A stretch of DNA of 64,000 bases from Planctomycetota bacterium (GTDB taxonomy: Bacteria; Planctomycetota; UBA1135; GCA-002686595): contig JACKHV010000003.1 of assembly GCA_020638835.1 (NCBI GenBank), forward strand, positions 1-64,000, in the 5' to 3' direction. Positions 35,187 through 43,858 of the stretch are shown in pieces; position 1 is the stretch's first letter; every line of letters begins with the position of its first letter. The notes under the pieces are model-generated. The model did not search any database and had not been told where the DNA came from. It worked only from the letters and a program-made list of their open reading frames with translations. The position numbers were made by a program, and so were the translations under genes.

Positions 35187-35546
35187 ATGCGCTACATGCT
35201 CATGATCTACAGCAACGAGGCGGACGAGAACGCCATGTCGCCCCAGGACCTCGGCGCGCTGATGGAGGGCTACGGCACCTTCACCGAGGAGCTGATCGGC
35301 TCCGGCGCGATGCAGGGCGCGGAACGACTGCAGCCGATCGCCACGGCGACGACGATCCGCGTGCGCAACGGCAAGACGGTCACGACCGACGGTCCGTTCG
35401 CCGAGACGAAGGAACAAATCGGCGGCTACTACCTGATCGACGCGCCGGACCTCGACGCGGCGATCGCGTGGGCCGCGAAGATCCCGACCGCGAAGTACGG
35501 CTCGGTCGAAGTGCGGCCGATCTGGGAGATGGACGGCGAGGGCTGA
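35187..35546 (+). CDS. YCII-related (DGPF-domain) protein
   Basis: 119 residues, one complete DGPF domain: RYMLMIYSNEAD at the start, TIRVRNGKTVTTDGPFAETKEQIGGYYLIDAPDLDAAIAWA in the middle and VEVRPIWEMDGEG at the end. The fold is a ferredoxin-like alpha/beta barrel of unknown reaction. GAGAGGAA precedes the ATG. The gene lies 4 bp before an ECF42-type sigma factor; this gene pair is the defining neighbourhood of the ECF42 group, in which DGPF proteins are regulated by or linked to the sigma factor. Confidence 0.95.
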   Translation: MRYMLMIYSNEADENAMSPQDLGALMEGYGTFTEELIGSGAMQGAERLQPIATATTIRVRNGKTVTTDGPFAETKEQIGGYYLIDAPDLDAAIAWAAKIPTAKYGSVEVRPIWEMDGEG

Positions 35547-35550
35547 GCCC

Positions 35551-36792
35551 TTGGAGTCCGAGGCGAGGAGCGCGGTCGACGCCGCCTATCGGGCCGAGTA
35601 CGGCCGCCTCCTCGCGCCCCTGATCCGCGCGGCGGGCGACTTCGAGCTCGCCGAGGACGCGCTGCAAGACGCGTTCGCGCGCGCCCTCGCGCGTTGGCCG
35701 CAGGACGGCGTGCCGCAGCGACCGGCGGCGTGGATCGCGACGACGGCGAAGCGCGTGCTGATCGACCGCGGCCGGCGCGCGCGGCTGAACGAGTTCAAGC
35801 TCGACGAGTTGGCGCAGGACGCGCGCGAGGAGGATGGAGTGGTCGGCTTCCCCGAGGACGAGTTCCCGCACCAGGACGACCGCTTGCGGCTCGTGTTCAC
35901 GTGCTGTCACCCGGCGCTCGACCCCGACGTGCAGGTGCCGCTCACGCTGAACACCTTGCTCGGTCTGCGCGCTTCCGAGATCGCGCGCGCCTTCCTCGTC
36001 TCCGAGTCGAGCATGGCGCAGCGCCTCGTGCGCGCGAAGCGCAAGATCAAGGAAGCCGGCATCCCGTACCGCGTGCCGCCCGCGGCGCTGCTGCCCGCGC
36101 GATTGCCCGCGGTGCTGACCGCGATCTACCTCGTGTTCAACGAAGGCTACGGCGCGACGCGCGGCGACGACTTGATCCGACGCGAGCTGACGGGCGAAGC
36201 GATCCGACTCGGCCGCCTGCTCGTCGAGCTGATGCCGGAGGAGCCCGAAGCGCGCGGCTTGCTGGCCTTGATGCTCCTGCAGGACGCGCGACGCGACGCG
36301 CGCACTTCGCCGGACGGCGAGCTGATCCTGCTCGAGGACCAGGACCGCGCGCGTTGGGACGCCGAAGCGATCGCCGAGGGCCTCGCGCTGCTCGACGACG
36401 CGCTCGCGCGCGGCGCCGCCGGGCCCTACCAGATCCAAGCCGCGATCGCCGCCGTGCACTCGCGCGCCCCGCGCGCCGCCGACACCGACTGGCACGAGAT
36501 CGCACTGCTCTACGGCGCCTTGCTGCGCCACAACCCCTCGCCGGTCGTCGAGCTGAACCGCGCCGTCGCCGTCGCGATGTCCGAGGGACCCGAAGCAGGC
36601 CTACGCCTCGTCGAAGCCCTGCGCCGCGCGGGCGAACTCGACGACTACCTCTACCTGCACGCGACGCGCGCCGACTTGCTGCGGCGGCTCGGCCGGGACG
36701 CGGCGGCGAAGAAGGCCTACGAGCGCGCGCTCGAGCTGGCGGACAACGCGGCGGAGCAGCGGTTCTTGCGGCGGCGGATCGCGGAGCTCTAG
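35551..36792 (+). CDS. ECF42-type sigma factor with C-terminal TPR-like extension
   Basis: 413 residues from a TTG start (GAGGG about 9 nt upstream). Sigma region 2 is at about 10-80 (FELAEDALQDAFARAL; PAAWIATTAKRVLIDRGRR) and region 4 at about 110-170 (LTLNTLLGLRASEIARAFLVSESSMAQRLVRAKRKI). The remaining 240 residues are helical repeats with the ECF42 marks AIYLVFNEGYGA, GLLALMLLQDARRDAR, GPYQIQAAIAAVHS and PSPVVELNRAVAVAM. In this group the C-terminal extension replaces an anti-sigma factor in control. It forms an operon with the DGPF gene. Confidence 0.95.
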   Translation: MESEARSAVDAAYRAEYGRLLAPLIRAAGDFELAEDALQDAFARALARWPQDGVPQRPAAWIATTAKRVLIDRGRRARLNEFKLDELAQDAREEDGVVGFPEDEFPHQDDRLRLVFTCCHPALDPDVQVPLTLNTLLGLRASEIARAFLVSESSMAQRLVRAKRKIKEAGIPYRVPPAALLPARLPAVLTAIYLVFNEGYGATRGDDLIRRELTGEAIRLGRLLVELMPEEPEARGLLALMLLQDARRDARTSPDGELILLEDQDRARWDAEAIAEGLALLDDALARGAAGPYQIQAAIAAVHSRAPRAADTDWHEIALLYGALLRHNPSPVVELNRAVAVAMSEGPEAGLRLVEALRRAGELDDYLYLHATRADLLRRLGRDAAAKKAYERALELADNAAEQRFLRRRIAEL

Positions 36793-36815
36793 AGCGCCGC
36801 CCGCCACGCGCGCAG

Positions 36816-37808
36816 CTACTCCTCTTCCTGTTCCGGCGCCGACTCGATCGCGGCGATCGCCGCCACGGCGGCCAGGCTGACGGCGGAGTGTTCCGACTTC
36901 ACGGCCTTGCGCAGGGCCGGGAGGGCCGCCTTGTCGGCGAGCTTGCCGAGCACCTCGCAGACGTGGACGTGTTCCTCGATCAGCATGCGCGTGCGGGTCT
37001 CGTCGGAGAGTTCCTCGAGGCCGGGGATCTGTTTGCGCGCGAGCATGCCGGTCAGGACCTTGAGCCCCGTCGCGTCGCCGCGCTCGGCGAGGGCGAGGGC
37101 CGCTTCCTCGCGGATGTGGTGGTCGCGCGAGCCGACGCCGTCCTTGCGCAGGACTTCGAGCACGGCTTCGTCGCCTTCGGCGTAGCCGAGCAGGGCGAAG
37201 ATCACGCGCGTCGTCTTGTCGTCGTTCGACATCGCCTCGGGCACCGTCTGGACGGCGTCGGAGCGCGTGAAGATCTCTCGCACGCTGAAGAGGACGGAGG
37301 CGGCGTCCGCGCGCGTGCCCTTGTGCGCTTCGGCGAGGACGGTGCGCGCGGCCGTCGTGACGCTCTCGCGTGTGGCGAGCAGCGCCATCGCCTGAACGGC
37401 GCGCAGGCGCAGGTGCTTGTCCTTGTGACCTGAGAGCTCCACGAGGTCGTCGAGCATCGCGCGCGTCGGATGGTCGGCGATCGGCGCGAAGCCGGCTTGC
37501 CAGGTGTCGTTCTTGGGTTCGCGCAGCGTCGCGAGGACGGCGACGGCTTCCGGCGTCAGCGGCTCGTCGCCGAGCGGCGGGATCAGGTCGGCCACCGTGC
37601 CTGCGTCGTCGATCACCGCGACGACGAGGCCGGGGTCGAGTCGGACGCGCCGGCCTTCGAACTCCGCGCTCCAGCGACCTTCGCTGTCCTGACGCGGCTC
37701 GGACGCGATCGCCGTGCGTCCGTCGGCGTAGAGGATCTCGCCGGCGAGCGAGGGACTCGCGGCGCAGGCGAGCAGGGCGAGCGGGAGCAGCAGCGTGCGA
37801 GTCGTCAT
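36816..37808 (-). CDS. Secreted HEAT-repeat-like protein
   Basis: 330 residues from the ATG at 37808, with GAGGCG upstream. A signal peptide ends near ASPSLAGE (about 23). A small beta domain (ILYADGRTAIASEPRQD...GLVVAVIDDAG) precedes helical repeats of HEAT/armadillo kind: HLRLRAVQAMALLATRESV, RADAASVLFSVREI, HIREEAALALAERGDATGLKVLTGML, KAALPALRKAVKSEHSAVSLAAVAAIAAIES. HEAT arrays bind other proteins, so a scaffold in the cell envelope is likely. The end is a short Glu-rich tail. It is divergent from the metallophosphoesterase gene. Confidence 0.85.
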   Translation of the reverse strand: MTTRTLLLPLALLACAASPSLAGEILYADGRTAIASEPRQDSEGRWSAEFEGRRVRLDPGLVVAVIDDAGTVADLIPPLGDEPLTPEAVAVLATLREPKNDTWQAGFAPIADHPTRAMLDDLVELSGHKDKHLRLRAVQAMALLATRESVTTAARTVLAEAHKGTRADAASVLFSVREIFTRSDAVQTVPEAMSNDDKTTRVIFALLGYAEGDEAVLEVLRKDGVGSRDHHIREEAALALAERGDATGLKVLTGMLARKQIPGLEELSDETRTRMLIEEHVHVCEVLGKLADKAALPALRKAVKSEHSAVSLAAVAAIAAIESAPEQEEE

Positions 37809-37963
37809 CGTGGTTCGCCTCGGTACGGGAGCGCGGAGCGCGCGTCGCGCCGGGAACTCGGCGCGCGAACGCATGACGGTAGGAGCGACGGCGCGATCGC
37901 GCCAGGGGCCGCCGCACCGCGCAGGAAAGCGCCGCGCGCTGCCCAAGTCGGGGAAGGCGCGCA

Positions 37964-37969
37964 TACAAT
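37964..37969 (+). promoter_or_regulatory. -10 box TACAAT, 7 nt before start (leaderless type)
   Basis: The sequence is gcgca-TACAAT-ccccggc-ATG. This is close to the sigma-70 consensus TATAAT and would start the mRNA at or beside the ATG at 37977. Confidence 0.5.
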
Positions 37970-37976
37970 CCCCGGC

Positions 37977-39533
37977 ATGAAGCTGTCGAGATCGCAACTC
38001 TTGGCCTCCGTCGGCGCGGTCGTCGCCATCGCGGCGCTGTCCTTCGCGGCGGGAAGGTCGACGAAGCGGGCGCGCGTCGTGCGCGTCGAGCCTACGGTGC
38101 TGCCGACCTACTCGACGGAAGTCGCCACGGGAACTCCGACGAGCGCAGCGCGCGACGCGGCGGACTCCGAGCTCTTCGAGCCTTTCCTGATCAAGCCTTA
38201 CCTGACCGAGACCGATCGCGAACGCGTCACGCTCAACTGGCGCCTCGAGCAGGCCGGGCGCTCGCGCATCGAGTGGGGCACTTCGTTCGACTACGAGGCC
38301 GGCGCGCTCGAGTTCGAGGAGTCGGAACAGCACAAGGCCGAGATCACCGGGCTGCGACCCGACACGACCTACCACTACTGCGTCAACAACGCCTTCCGCG
38401 GCGAGTGGCGCACGGATCGCGACGGGACGGTGCGCTTCGCCGTCGTCGGTCACACGCACGGTTCCGAGCGCTTCGGGCACTACCCGGACGAGTGGCTCGT
38501 CGCGCGCCTCGTCGACTTGCACCCCGACTTCGTCGTGCACACCGGCGACATCACCTACTTCAACCTCGTCGACGACTTCCGGCGCTACTTCTTCCAGCTC
38601 TTCGAGCCGCTGATCGACCACGTGCCGATCTATGTCTCGCCGGGGAACCACGACACGGGCTGGCCCTTCATCGACGGGCTCGACACGCGGCCGTTCCGGC
38701 ACTTGTTCCCGTACCCGTACCCCGAAGACGTCATCACGACGCGCGACGAAGCGCACTACGCGATCCAGAAGGGCGGCCTGCAGCTGATCTTCCTGTCGTA
38801 CACCTCGCCGCTCGGCCCGAAGAGCGCGGCGCGCGCGTTCGTCGAGGAACGCCTCGCGGACAACACGAACGACTTCAACGTCCTCGTCTTCGGCGGCGCG
38901 AACGAGTACTACAACCGCACGAACCTGTACGAGTGGATGAAGGACCTGCCGATCGACGCCGTGTTCAACGGCGACGGCTCGCAGAAGCACAACGAGCCCG
39001 TCGTGAACGCCTTCGGCACGCCGGTCTTCTTCGTCGGGACGGCGGACGACCAACCGCACCCGCTGCTGTACGTCGAGTACGACCCCGAGATCCTCTCGCT
39101 GTCCCTGCTCGACAGCGCCGGCGCCGCGTCCGACCTGCACTGGATCCACACGCAGCGCGAAGTGGAACCGATCGCCTTCCTCGGACAGACCGAGGACCCG
39201 ATCCTCTACGAGAGCCGCATCAACATCCCGCTTACGCTCGACGCCCCGATTCGCAGCACGGACATCCACGGCTTGCGCCTCCGCTTCGAGGCGAACTCGT
39301 CGACGCAGCTGACGGCTTACGCCTTCCTCGAGCCCGTGGGGCGCACGCAGGGCGAACCCGGCTTCCGCACGCGCTACGCCTTCCTCTCCAACGACGAGGA
39401 GATGCTGTCGCTGGCGACTCCGCAGGCGCGGCCGATCTCGGGCAAGGCCTACGACGTGCAGCGCATCGTGCTGGTGATCAGCGGCTACCACGAGAAGGGC
39501 GACTTCGAGCTGCGCGAGGCCTTCCTCTACTGA
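37977..39533 (+). CDS. Membrane-anchored metallophosphoesterase-like protein with altered metal motifs
   Basis: 518 residues. An N-terminal helix anchors it (LLASVGAVVAIAALSFAAG). A fibronectin-III/purple-acid-phosphatase N-domain follows (RVTLNWRLEQAGRSRIEWGTSFDYE; GLRPDTTYHYCV), then the phosphoesterase core: FAVVGHTHG, VHTGDITYFN and SPGNHDTG. In active enzymes the first motif has Asp (DxH) and a later GHxH closes the site; here the first is GHTH and the later region reads FGGANEY and GDGSQKHNEP. The metal centre is thus changed and the protein may be inactive or use another arrangement. The last 100 residues form an extra beta domain. A terminator hairpin follows. Confidence 0.85.
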   Translation: MKLSRSQLLASVGAVVAIAALSFAAGRSTKRARVVRVEPTVLPTYSTEVATGTPTSAARDAADSELFEPFLIKPYLTETDRERVTLNWRLEQAGRSRIEWGTSFDYEAGALEFEESEQHKAEITGLRPDTTYHYCVNNAFRGEWRTDRDGTVRFAVVGHTHGSERFGHYPDEWLVARLVDLHPDFVVHTGDITYFNLVDDFRRYFFQLFEPLIDHVPIYVSPGNHDTGWPFIDGLDTRPFRHLFPYPYPEDVITTRDEAHYAIQKGGLQLIFLSYTSPLGPKSAARAFVEERLADNTNDFNVLVFGGANEYYNRTNLYEWMKDLPIDAVFNGDGSQKHNEPVVNAFGTPVFFVGTADDQPHPLLYVEYDPEILSLSLLDSAGAASDLHWIHTQREVEPIAFLGQTEDPILYESRINIPLTLDAPIRSTDIHGLRLRFEANSSTQLTAYAFLEPVGRTQGEPGFRTRYAFLSNDEEMLSLATPQARPISGKAYDVQRIVLVISGYHEKGDFELREAFLY

Positions 39534-39901
39534 CTTCCCGCGGGGTGGAGGCGCGGCGCTAGGAACGCGCATCCGCCCGGGAGCGGCCGGGCGGAAGCTC
39601 GCTGGGGCCCCATGTCATCGGGAGGAAAGGCCCCGAAAGTGCTCTCCCGGGCCCCGTGGTGAGTCGATGAGGGTAGGATTAGAGTCCCGTCAAGCCCGCC
39701 GGAGCCCCCTTCGGTGGGCGCTTTCGTCCCCCGAGCGCTGCCCGGGACCCCCTCCCGCCCCCCCCATGAGCCGCACCTCCAGAGCTCGCCGCTCGGCGCA
39801 CCGCGCCGTGCCGTGCGACACCGCGAACCGCCCGTTCCGCGCCACGGCGCGCGTGGGCCGTCGTGCCGCTCGATGAGGACTCAGCGCATCCCCGGCGACC
39901 C
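39534..39901 (+). other. 368-bp region between genes: terminator, hairpin, promoter and long leader
   Basis: In order: the terminator at 39573-39594; a second fold in which GGGGCCC (39604-39610) can pair with GGGCCCC near 39649-39655 around an inner GGGAG/CTCCC stem; then TAGGAT (39674-39679) and TAGAGT (39680-39685), two overlapping-type -10 boxes; then a leader of about 210 nt before the ATG at 39902. A 36-codon Arg-rich frame (39766-39876) is not supported as a gene. The long leader could regulate the CotH operon. Confidence 0.45.
39573..39594 (+). terminator. Hairpin terminator
   Basis: Perfect 8-bp stem CCGCCCGG (39573-39580) and CCGGGCGG (39587-39594) with a 6-nt loop, 39 bp after the phosphoesterase stop. 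Confidence 0.6.
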
Positions 39902-40996
39902 ATGGCCAACCGGCTTCGGCAACTCCTGATCGTCATCTCGCTGGTCGCGTTCCTGACCGGCGGGATCTGGCGCTTCTATCCGGAAGGCGTCGAGTGGGTC
40001 GATTGGGCGCTGCGCGGCGTCTGGATGGAGCGCATCGAGGTCGACATGCAGAAGGCGCGCGAGCTGCGGGCCGAGGGCGACCTGGACGGAGCGGAAGAGG
40101 TGCTCGCGGGTCTCGTCGACTCGCTCGCCGGCGTGCAAGTCGGCGATCGCCGTGACCCCTGGTGGCGCATCGCGCAGCGCGAGCGGATCCAGATCCTGCG
40201 CAAGGCGGACCGCTACGAGGAAGCGATCGCGTGCGCGCGGGAGTACCGCGAACACGCGCCGCGCGACGCGGACAACCTGCTGACGCTCGGCGTCCTGCTG
40301 ATGCGGATGCCGGAGCACGTCGAGGAGGGCTTGCAGGTGCTCGGCGACCTGCAGCGTTGGATTCCCGAGTGGAGTCGAGCCGCGGACGCCTACGCGAAGG
40401 CGCTGGTCTCGGAGGGACGCGACCAGGAAGCCGTTGAAGTCGGGCTGCAGTTCCTGAAGCGCGGCGACGCGCTGCAGGCGGCCGACTGGATGTTCTTCTG
40501 GGACGTCGGCAACTCCTTCGAGGGGGATCACTCGCAGCGCATGGACCTCGAGCAGGGCGTCGCGCCTCACGAGTACGTCGCACTCGTCAAGCTCCCGCCG
40601 CTCGAGAAACCCGTGCGGGCGCTGCGCATCGATCCGCCCGTCTGGGCGTCGCTGCGCCTCTCGAACTGGACGGTAACGGTCAAGGTCGGCGACCAGGTCT
40701 TCGCCTTCGACAAGGCGGGCCAACTCGACAAGCGCAGCCGCATGCGCGAGCTTCCGAACAACGCGCTCGAGACGCACTGGGACGCGCACTGCGACATGCG
40801 CATCACCTTCGACCAACCGCTGTTGATCCCGAAGAACTCGAAGATCGAGTTCCGCGGCCACATCGACGCGACGCTGCCGCCCGGCGTGCGTCAGCTGTTC
40901 GAGGATCCGAAGAAGGCGCCACAGCTCAGCAAGTGGCTGCGCGAGTCCGGCCGCCGCGACGACCTCGCCTTGATCCGGAGAGCGATGGGGACCTGA
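39902..40996 (+). CDS. Membrane-anchored TPR-like protein, first gene of the CotH operon
   Basis: 364 residues from the ATG at 39902 (an upstream in-frame ATG at 39863 is less likely). One N-terminal membrane helix (LLIVISLVAFLTGGIWRF). Residues 40-200 are helical repeats of TPR kind (KARELRAEGDLDGAEEVLAGLV; RKADRYEEAIACAREYREHAPRDADNLLTLGVLLM). The C-terminal 170 residues are beta-rich (EYVALVKLPPLEKPVRALRIDPPVWASLRLSNWTVTVKVGDQVFAF) and not recognised, but they look like a carbohydrate- or ligand-binding fold. Its TGA shares a base with the next ATG (TGATG), so it is coupled to the CotH fusion. Confidence 0.85.
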   Translation: MANRLRQLLIVISLVAFLTGGIWRFYPEGVEWVDWALRGVWMERIEVDMQKARELRAEGDLDGAEEVLAGLVDSLAGVQVGDRRDPWWRIAQRERIQILRKADRYEEAIACAREYREHAPRDADNLLTLGVLLMRMPEHVEEGLQVLGDLQRWIPEWSRAADAYAKALVSEGRDQEAVEVGLQFLKRGDALQAADWMFFWDVGNSFEGDHSQRMDLEQGVAPHEYVALVKLPPLEKPVRALRIDPPVWASLRLSNWTVTVKVGDQVFAFDKAGQLDKRSRMRELPNNALETHWDAHCDMRITFDQPLLIPKNSKIEFRGHIDATLPPGVRQLFEDPKKAPQLSKWLRESGRRDDLALIRRAMGT

Positions 40997-43857
40997 TGTC
41001 GATCCTCCCCAAGAACACGCGCCGCATGCTGCGCAAGGCCTTCAAGTGGAGCTGGTTGGTCACCTTCCCGCTCTCGGCCGCCTTCGTCGTCTGGGCGATC
41101 CAGACCGGCACGCGCTTCTTCGACTTCGGCATGCGGTACAACACCTTCGGCGGCCGAGCGACGCTCTACAACATCGGCAAGATGGAGTACGAGCACATGC
41201 TGCGCACGGCGGAGCTCGCGCTGACTCCGGAACACGAACGCACGGGCAACGGCCTGCGGCGCGTGAACCTGTACGTGCAGGAAGGCGACGAGGCGAAGCT
41301 GAACAGCAGCCTGCCGGCTTCGGGCCTCGAGTACGTCACCGGTGCGATCCAGTACCCGGACGGCTCGGTGAACGAAGTCGACCTGCGCTACCGGGGCGAC
41401 TTCAACTGGCACTGGGCGATGTACAAGAAGTCGTTCCGGGTGAAGACCAAGAAGAAGTCCCTCTGGGAAGGCATGCGCAAGTTCAACTTGATCGCGCCGA
41501 AGGAGGGGCAGGTCGTCGCCGGATACATGGGGTACTGGCTCGCGGCGGAGATGGACCTCCTCGCACCCCGCGCCGAGCTGGTCGAACTCAACGTCAACGG
41601 TGAGTACCGCGGCGTGCACCTGCTCGTCGAGCAGCTCGAAGAGATGCTGCTGCGCCGGTCCAATCGCATGCCGGGCGACATCTTCGCCGGCGAGTTGATG
41701 GGCAAGGACGCCGTCGACGGCATCCGCCAGAACATCTTCCGCCACCCGAACCTGTGGGAGAAGGTCGCGATCAACAACCACTTCGCGGACGAGGCGAACG
41801 ACTCGCTCGTGAAGCTCTCCGACCTGATCACGGGGCCGCGCACCGAAGAGCGCATGGCGGAGCTGCGGGAACTGATCGACCTCGAGGCCTTCGGGCGCTT
41901 CGCCGCCTACCGCATCCTGACGCAGACGCTGCACTTCAGCGACACGCACAACTGGCGCCTCTACTACGACCCCTGGAAGAACCGCTTCGAGCCGATCATC
42001 TGGGACCCTGACGCCTGGCACCCGGGGTGGGTGCCGAAGGCGGGGCAGTCGATCTTCCCGGACATCGTGCACTGCGCGATCGACGATGCGCTGGCGCGCG
42101 ACTACCAATACATCCACGCGCAGCAGGAGGCGCTGGCCGACTTCTTCGACTCCGGTCTGTACGAACGCCTGCTCCGCCAATTCGACTCGACCGTCGAGTC
42201 CGCGCGCGGGTCGATCTACAACGATCCGACGCTGGTCAATGCCTTCGAGTACTTCACGCCCGAAGAGACCTTCGGCAAGATCGACAAGATGCGCCGCTCG
42301 ATCGTCGAGATCGCGGACCAGGCGCATCAGCTGATCGCCGGCGAGAGCGCGCGCTTGAGCTACGAGTTCATCGGCGACGATCCGAACGACGACGAGCTGC
42401 GTCTCCGGCTCGGCATCCTGGGTCGGCGCCCCAACCATCGCCTCGCGATCGAGTTCCTGCACCGCCCGACGCAGCCCGTGTCAGTGGCGATCGCGTACTG
42501 GAAGAACGGTGAGCGCGTGGAAGTCGACGTCTCGGGCGCTGCGTCGCTCAAGGGCAACCGCCTCGAGATCGAACGACCGCTGCTGGCGAGCTACGACTAC
42601 TACAACGACCCCAACGCGAAGCGTCGCAACGCCGAGCTGATCGAGAAGCCCGGCATCTACGAGGTCGTCGTACGCGGGCTGACGCCGCAGGGGAACGTCC
42701 CGATGGACGTGCGCCTGGGCTTGGGTGAGGACGACTGGCTGCGCGGGTTCGACGCGGGACGCAAGCTCCCGAGAGGCGAGCACAACGACTCGTTCGGCGT
42801 CGTCGTTCCGGCGCCAAACGTCGAACCGCTCGTGCTGTCCGGATCGCTCTCGTACGACGGCGTGACGGTGATCGACGGACCGGTCGTGATCCAACCGGGC
42901 ACGTCCTTCCGCATGGGCCCGGGCGCTTCGCTGATCGTCAACGGCAAGGTCATCGCCGTCGGCACGGAAGAGGACAAGATCCGCTTCGGGCCCCGCGACC
43001 CGGACCAGGAACCCTGGGGCGTCTTCGCCGTGCGCGGCGAGCAGGCCGCCGGCTCGACCTTCGGCTACTGCGTGTTCTCGAACGGCAGCGGCCACAAGGA
43101 ACCACTGGCCGAGTACAGCGCCATGTTCTCGATCCACTCCGTCCCGGACGTGTCGGTCTACAACTGCACCTTCCGCGACAGCCAGATCGTCGACGACATG
43201 GTTCACGCCGTCTACTCGACGATCCACTTCGAGAGCTGCCTGTTCCAGAACTCGCTGTTCGACGCGCTCGACCTCGACATCTGCACCGGCTCGGTGGTGC
43301 GCTGCGAGTTCGTGCGCAGCGGCAACGACGCGCTCGACCTGATGTCGTCGGAGATCGTCGCGAAGGACTGCCTGCTGCTGGAGAGCGGCGACAAGGGTCT
43401 GTCGGTCGGCGAGGGCACCCGCGCGTTGATCATCAACTGCCGGATGCTGCGCTGCGAGATCGGCGTGCAGCTCAAGGACGGCTCGCAGGCGACCATCTCG
43501 AACTGCGACTTCAAGGACAACGTCAAGGCGATCGACGCCTACAAGAAGAACTGGCGCTACAACGCCGGCGGCTCGGTCTTCGTCTACAGCAGCATGATCG
43601 AGGGCGGCGAGAGCACCTTGTCCGCCGACAAGCACTCGCGCATCTACGTCTACGACAGCTGGATCGACGCGCTCGGTGCCCCGAGCAAGCGCATCCACCT
43701 CGACGCGAACGTCGACGTCGACCCCGAAGTGAAGGGCAACCGCGCGGCCGCCGACAAGCAGGAGTTCTTCTTCGACGGCGACCCGGCCCCGCACACCTCG
43801 TCGTTCACCAGCTTCCTGCCGTACATGCGCCACCGGGCGCGGGGAGCGAGCAAGTAG
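40996..43857 (+). CDS. CotH-type kinase fused to a right-handed beta-helix, membrane anchored
   Basis: 953 residues from the ATG at 40996. One membrane helix near residue 20-40 (WSWLVTFPLSAAFVVWAIQ). The CotH domain fills about 90-460: RYRGDFNWHWAMYKKSFRVKTKKK (Lys/Arg nucleotide-binding part), LVELNVNGEYRGVHLLVEQ, DTHNWRLYYDP (Asp316, Asn319) and IIWDPDAW (Asp337, Asp339), matching the catalytic and metal residues of the spore-coat kinase family. From about 610 to 900 a right-handed beta-helix follows (GPVVIQPGTSFRMGPGASL; CLFQNSLFDALDLDICTGSVVRCEF). The kinase part may phosphorylate proteins or glycans outside the membrane; the beta-helix may bind the target. It lies between the TPR gene and the VTC gene in one operon. 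Confidence 0.9.
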   Translation: MSILPKNTRRMLRKAFKWSWLVTFPLSAAFVVWAIQTGTRFFDFGMRYNTFGGRATLYNIGKMEYEHMLRTAELALTPEHERTGNGLRRVNLYVQEGDEAKLNSSLPASGLEYVTGAIQYPDGSVNEVDLRYRGDFNWHWAMYKKSFRVKTKKKSLWEGMRKFNLIAPKEGQVVAGYMGYWLAAEMDLLAPRAELVELNVNGEYRGVHLLVEQLEEMLLRRSNRMPGDIFAGELMGKDAVDGIRQNIFRHPNLWEKVAINNHFADEANDSLVKLSDLITGPRTEERMAELRELIDLEAFGRFAAYRILTQTLHFSDTHNWRLYYDPWKNRFEPIIWDPDAWHPGWVPKAGQSIFPDIVHCAIDDALARDYQYIHAQQEALADFFDSGLYERLLRQFDSTVESARGSIYNDPTLVNAFEYFTPEETFGKIDKMRRSIVEIADQAHQLIAGESARLSYEFIGDDPNDDELRLRLGILGRRPNHRLAIEFLHRPTQPVSVAIAYWKNGERVEVDVSGAASLKGNRLEIERPLLASYDYYNDPNAKRRNAELIEKPGIYEVVVRGLTPQGNVPMDVRLGLGEDDWLRGFDAGRKLPRGEHNDSFGVVVPAPNVEPLVLSGSLSYDGVTVIDGPVVIQPGTSFRMGPGASLIVNGKVIAVGTEEDKIRFGPRDPDQEPWGVFAVRGEQAAGSTFGYCVFSNGSGHKEPLAEYSAMFSIHSVPDVSVYNCTFRDSQIVDDMVHAVYSTIHFESCLFQNSLFDALDLDICTGSVVRCEFVRSGNDALDLMSSEIVAKDCLLLESGDKGLSVGEGTRALIINCRMLRCEIGVQLKDGSQATISNCDFKDNVKAIDAYKKNWRYNAGGSVFVYSSMIEGGESTLSADKHSRIYVYDSWIDALGAPSKRIHLDANVDVDPEVKGNRAAADKQEFFFDGDPAPHTSSFTSFLPYMRHRARGASK

Positions 43858-43858
43858 C

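Noticed and set aside
37811..39572. Leftward frame continuing upstream of the HEAT-repeat gene
   Set aside because: It runs antisense through the metallophosphoesterase; the signal peptide at 37808 marks the real start.
39603..39657. Hairpin region with GGGAGGAAAGG, first thought RNase P-like
   Set aside because: The short match to the RNase P core is not followed by any other conserved part, and the space is too small.
39766..39876. Small Arg-rich frame in the CotH leader
   Set aside because: No ribosome-binding site, composition like random GC-rich DNA, and no homology clue; kept only as leader sequence.
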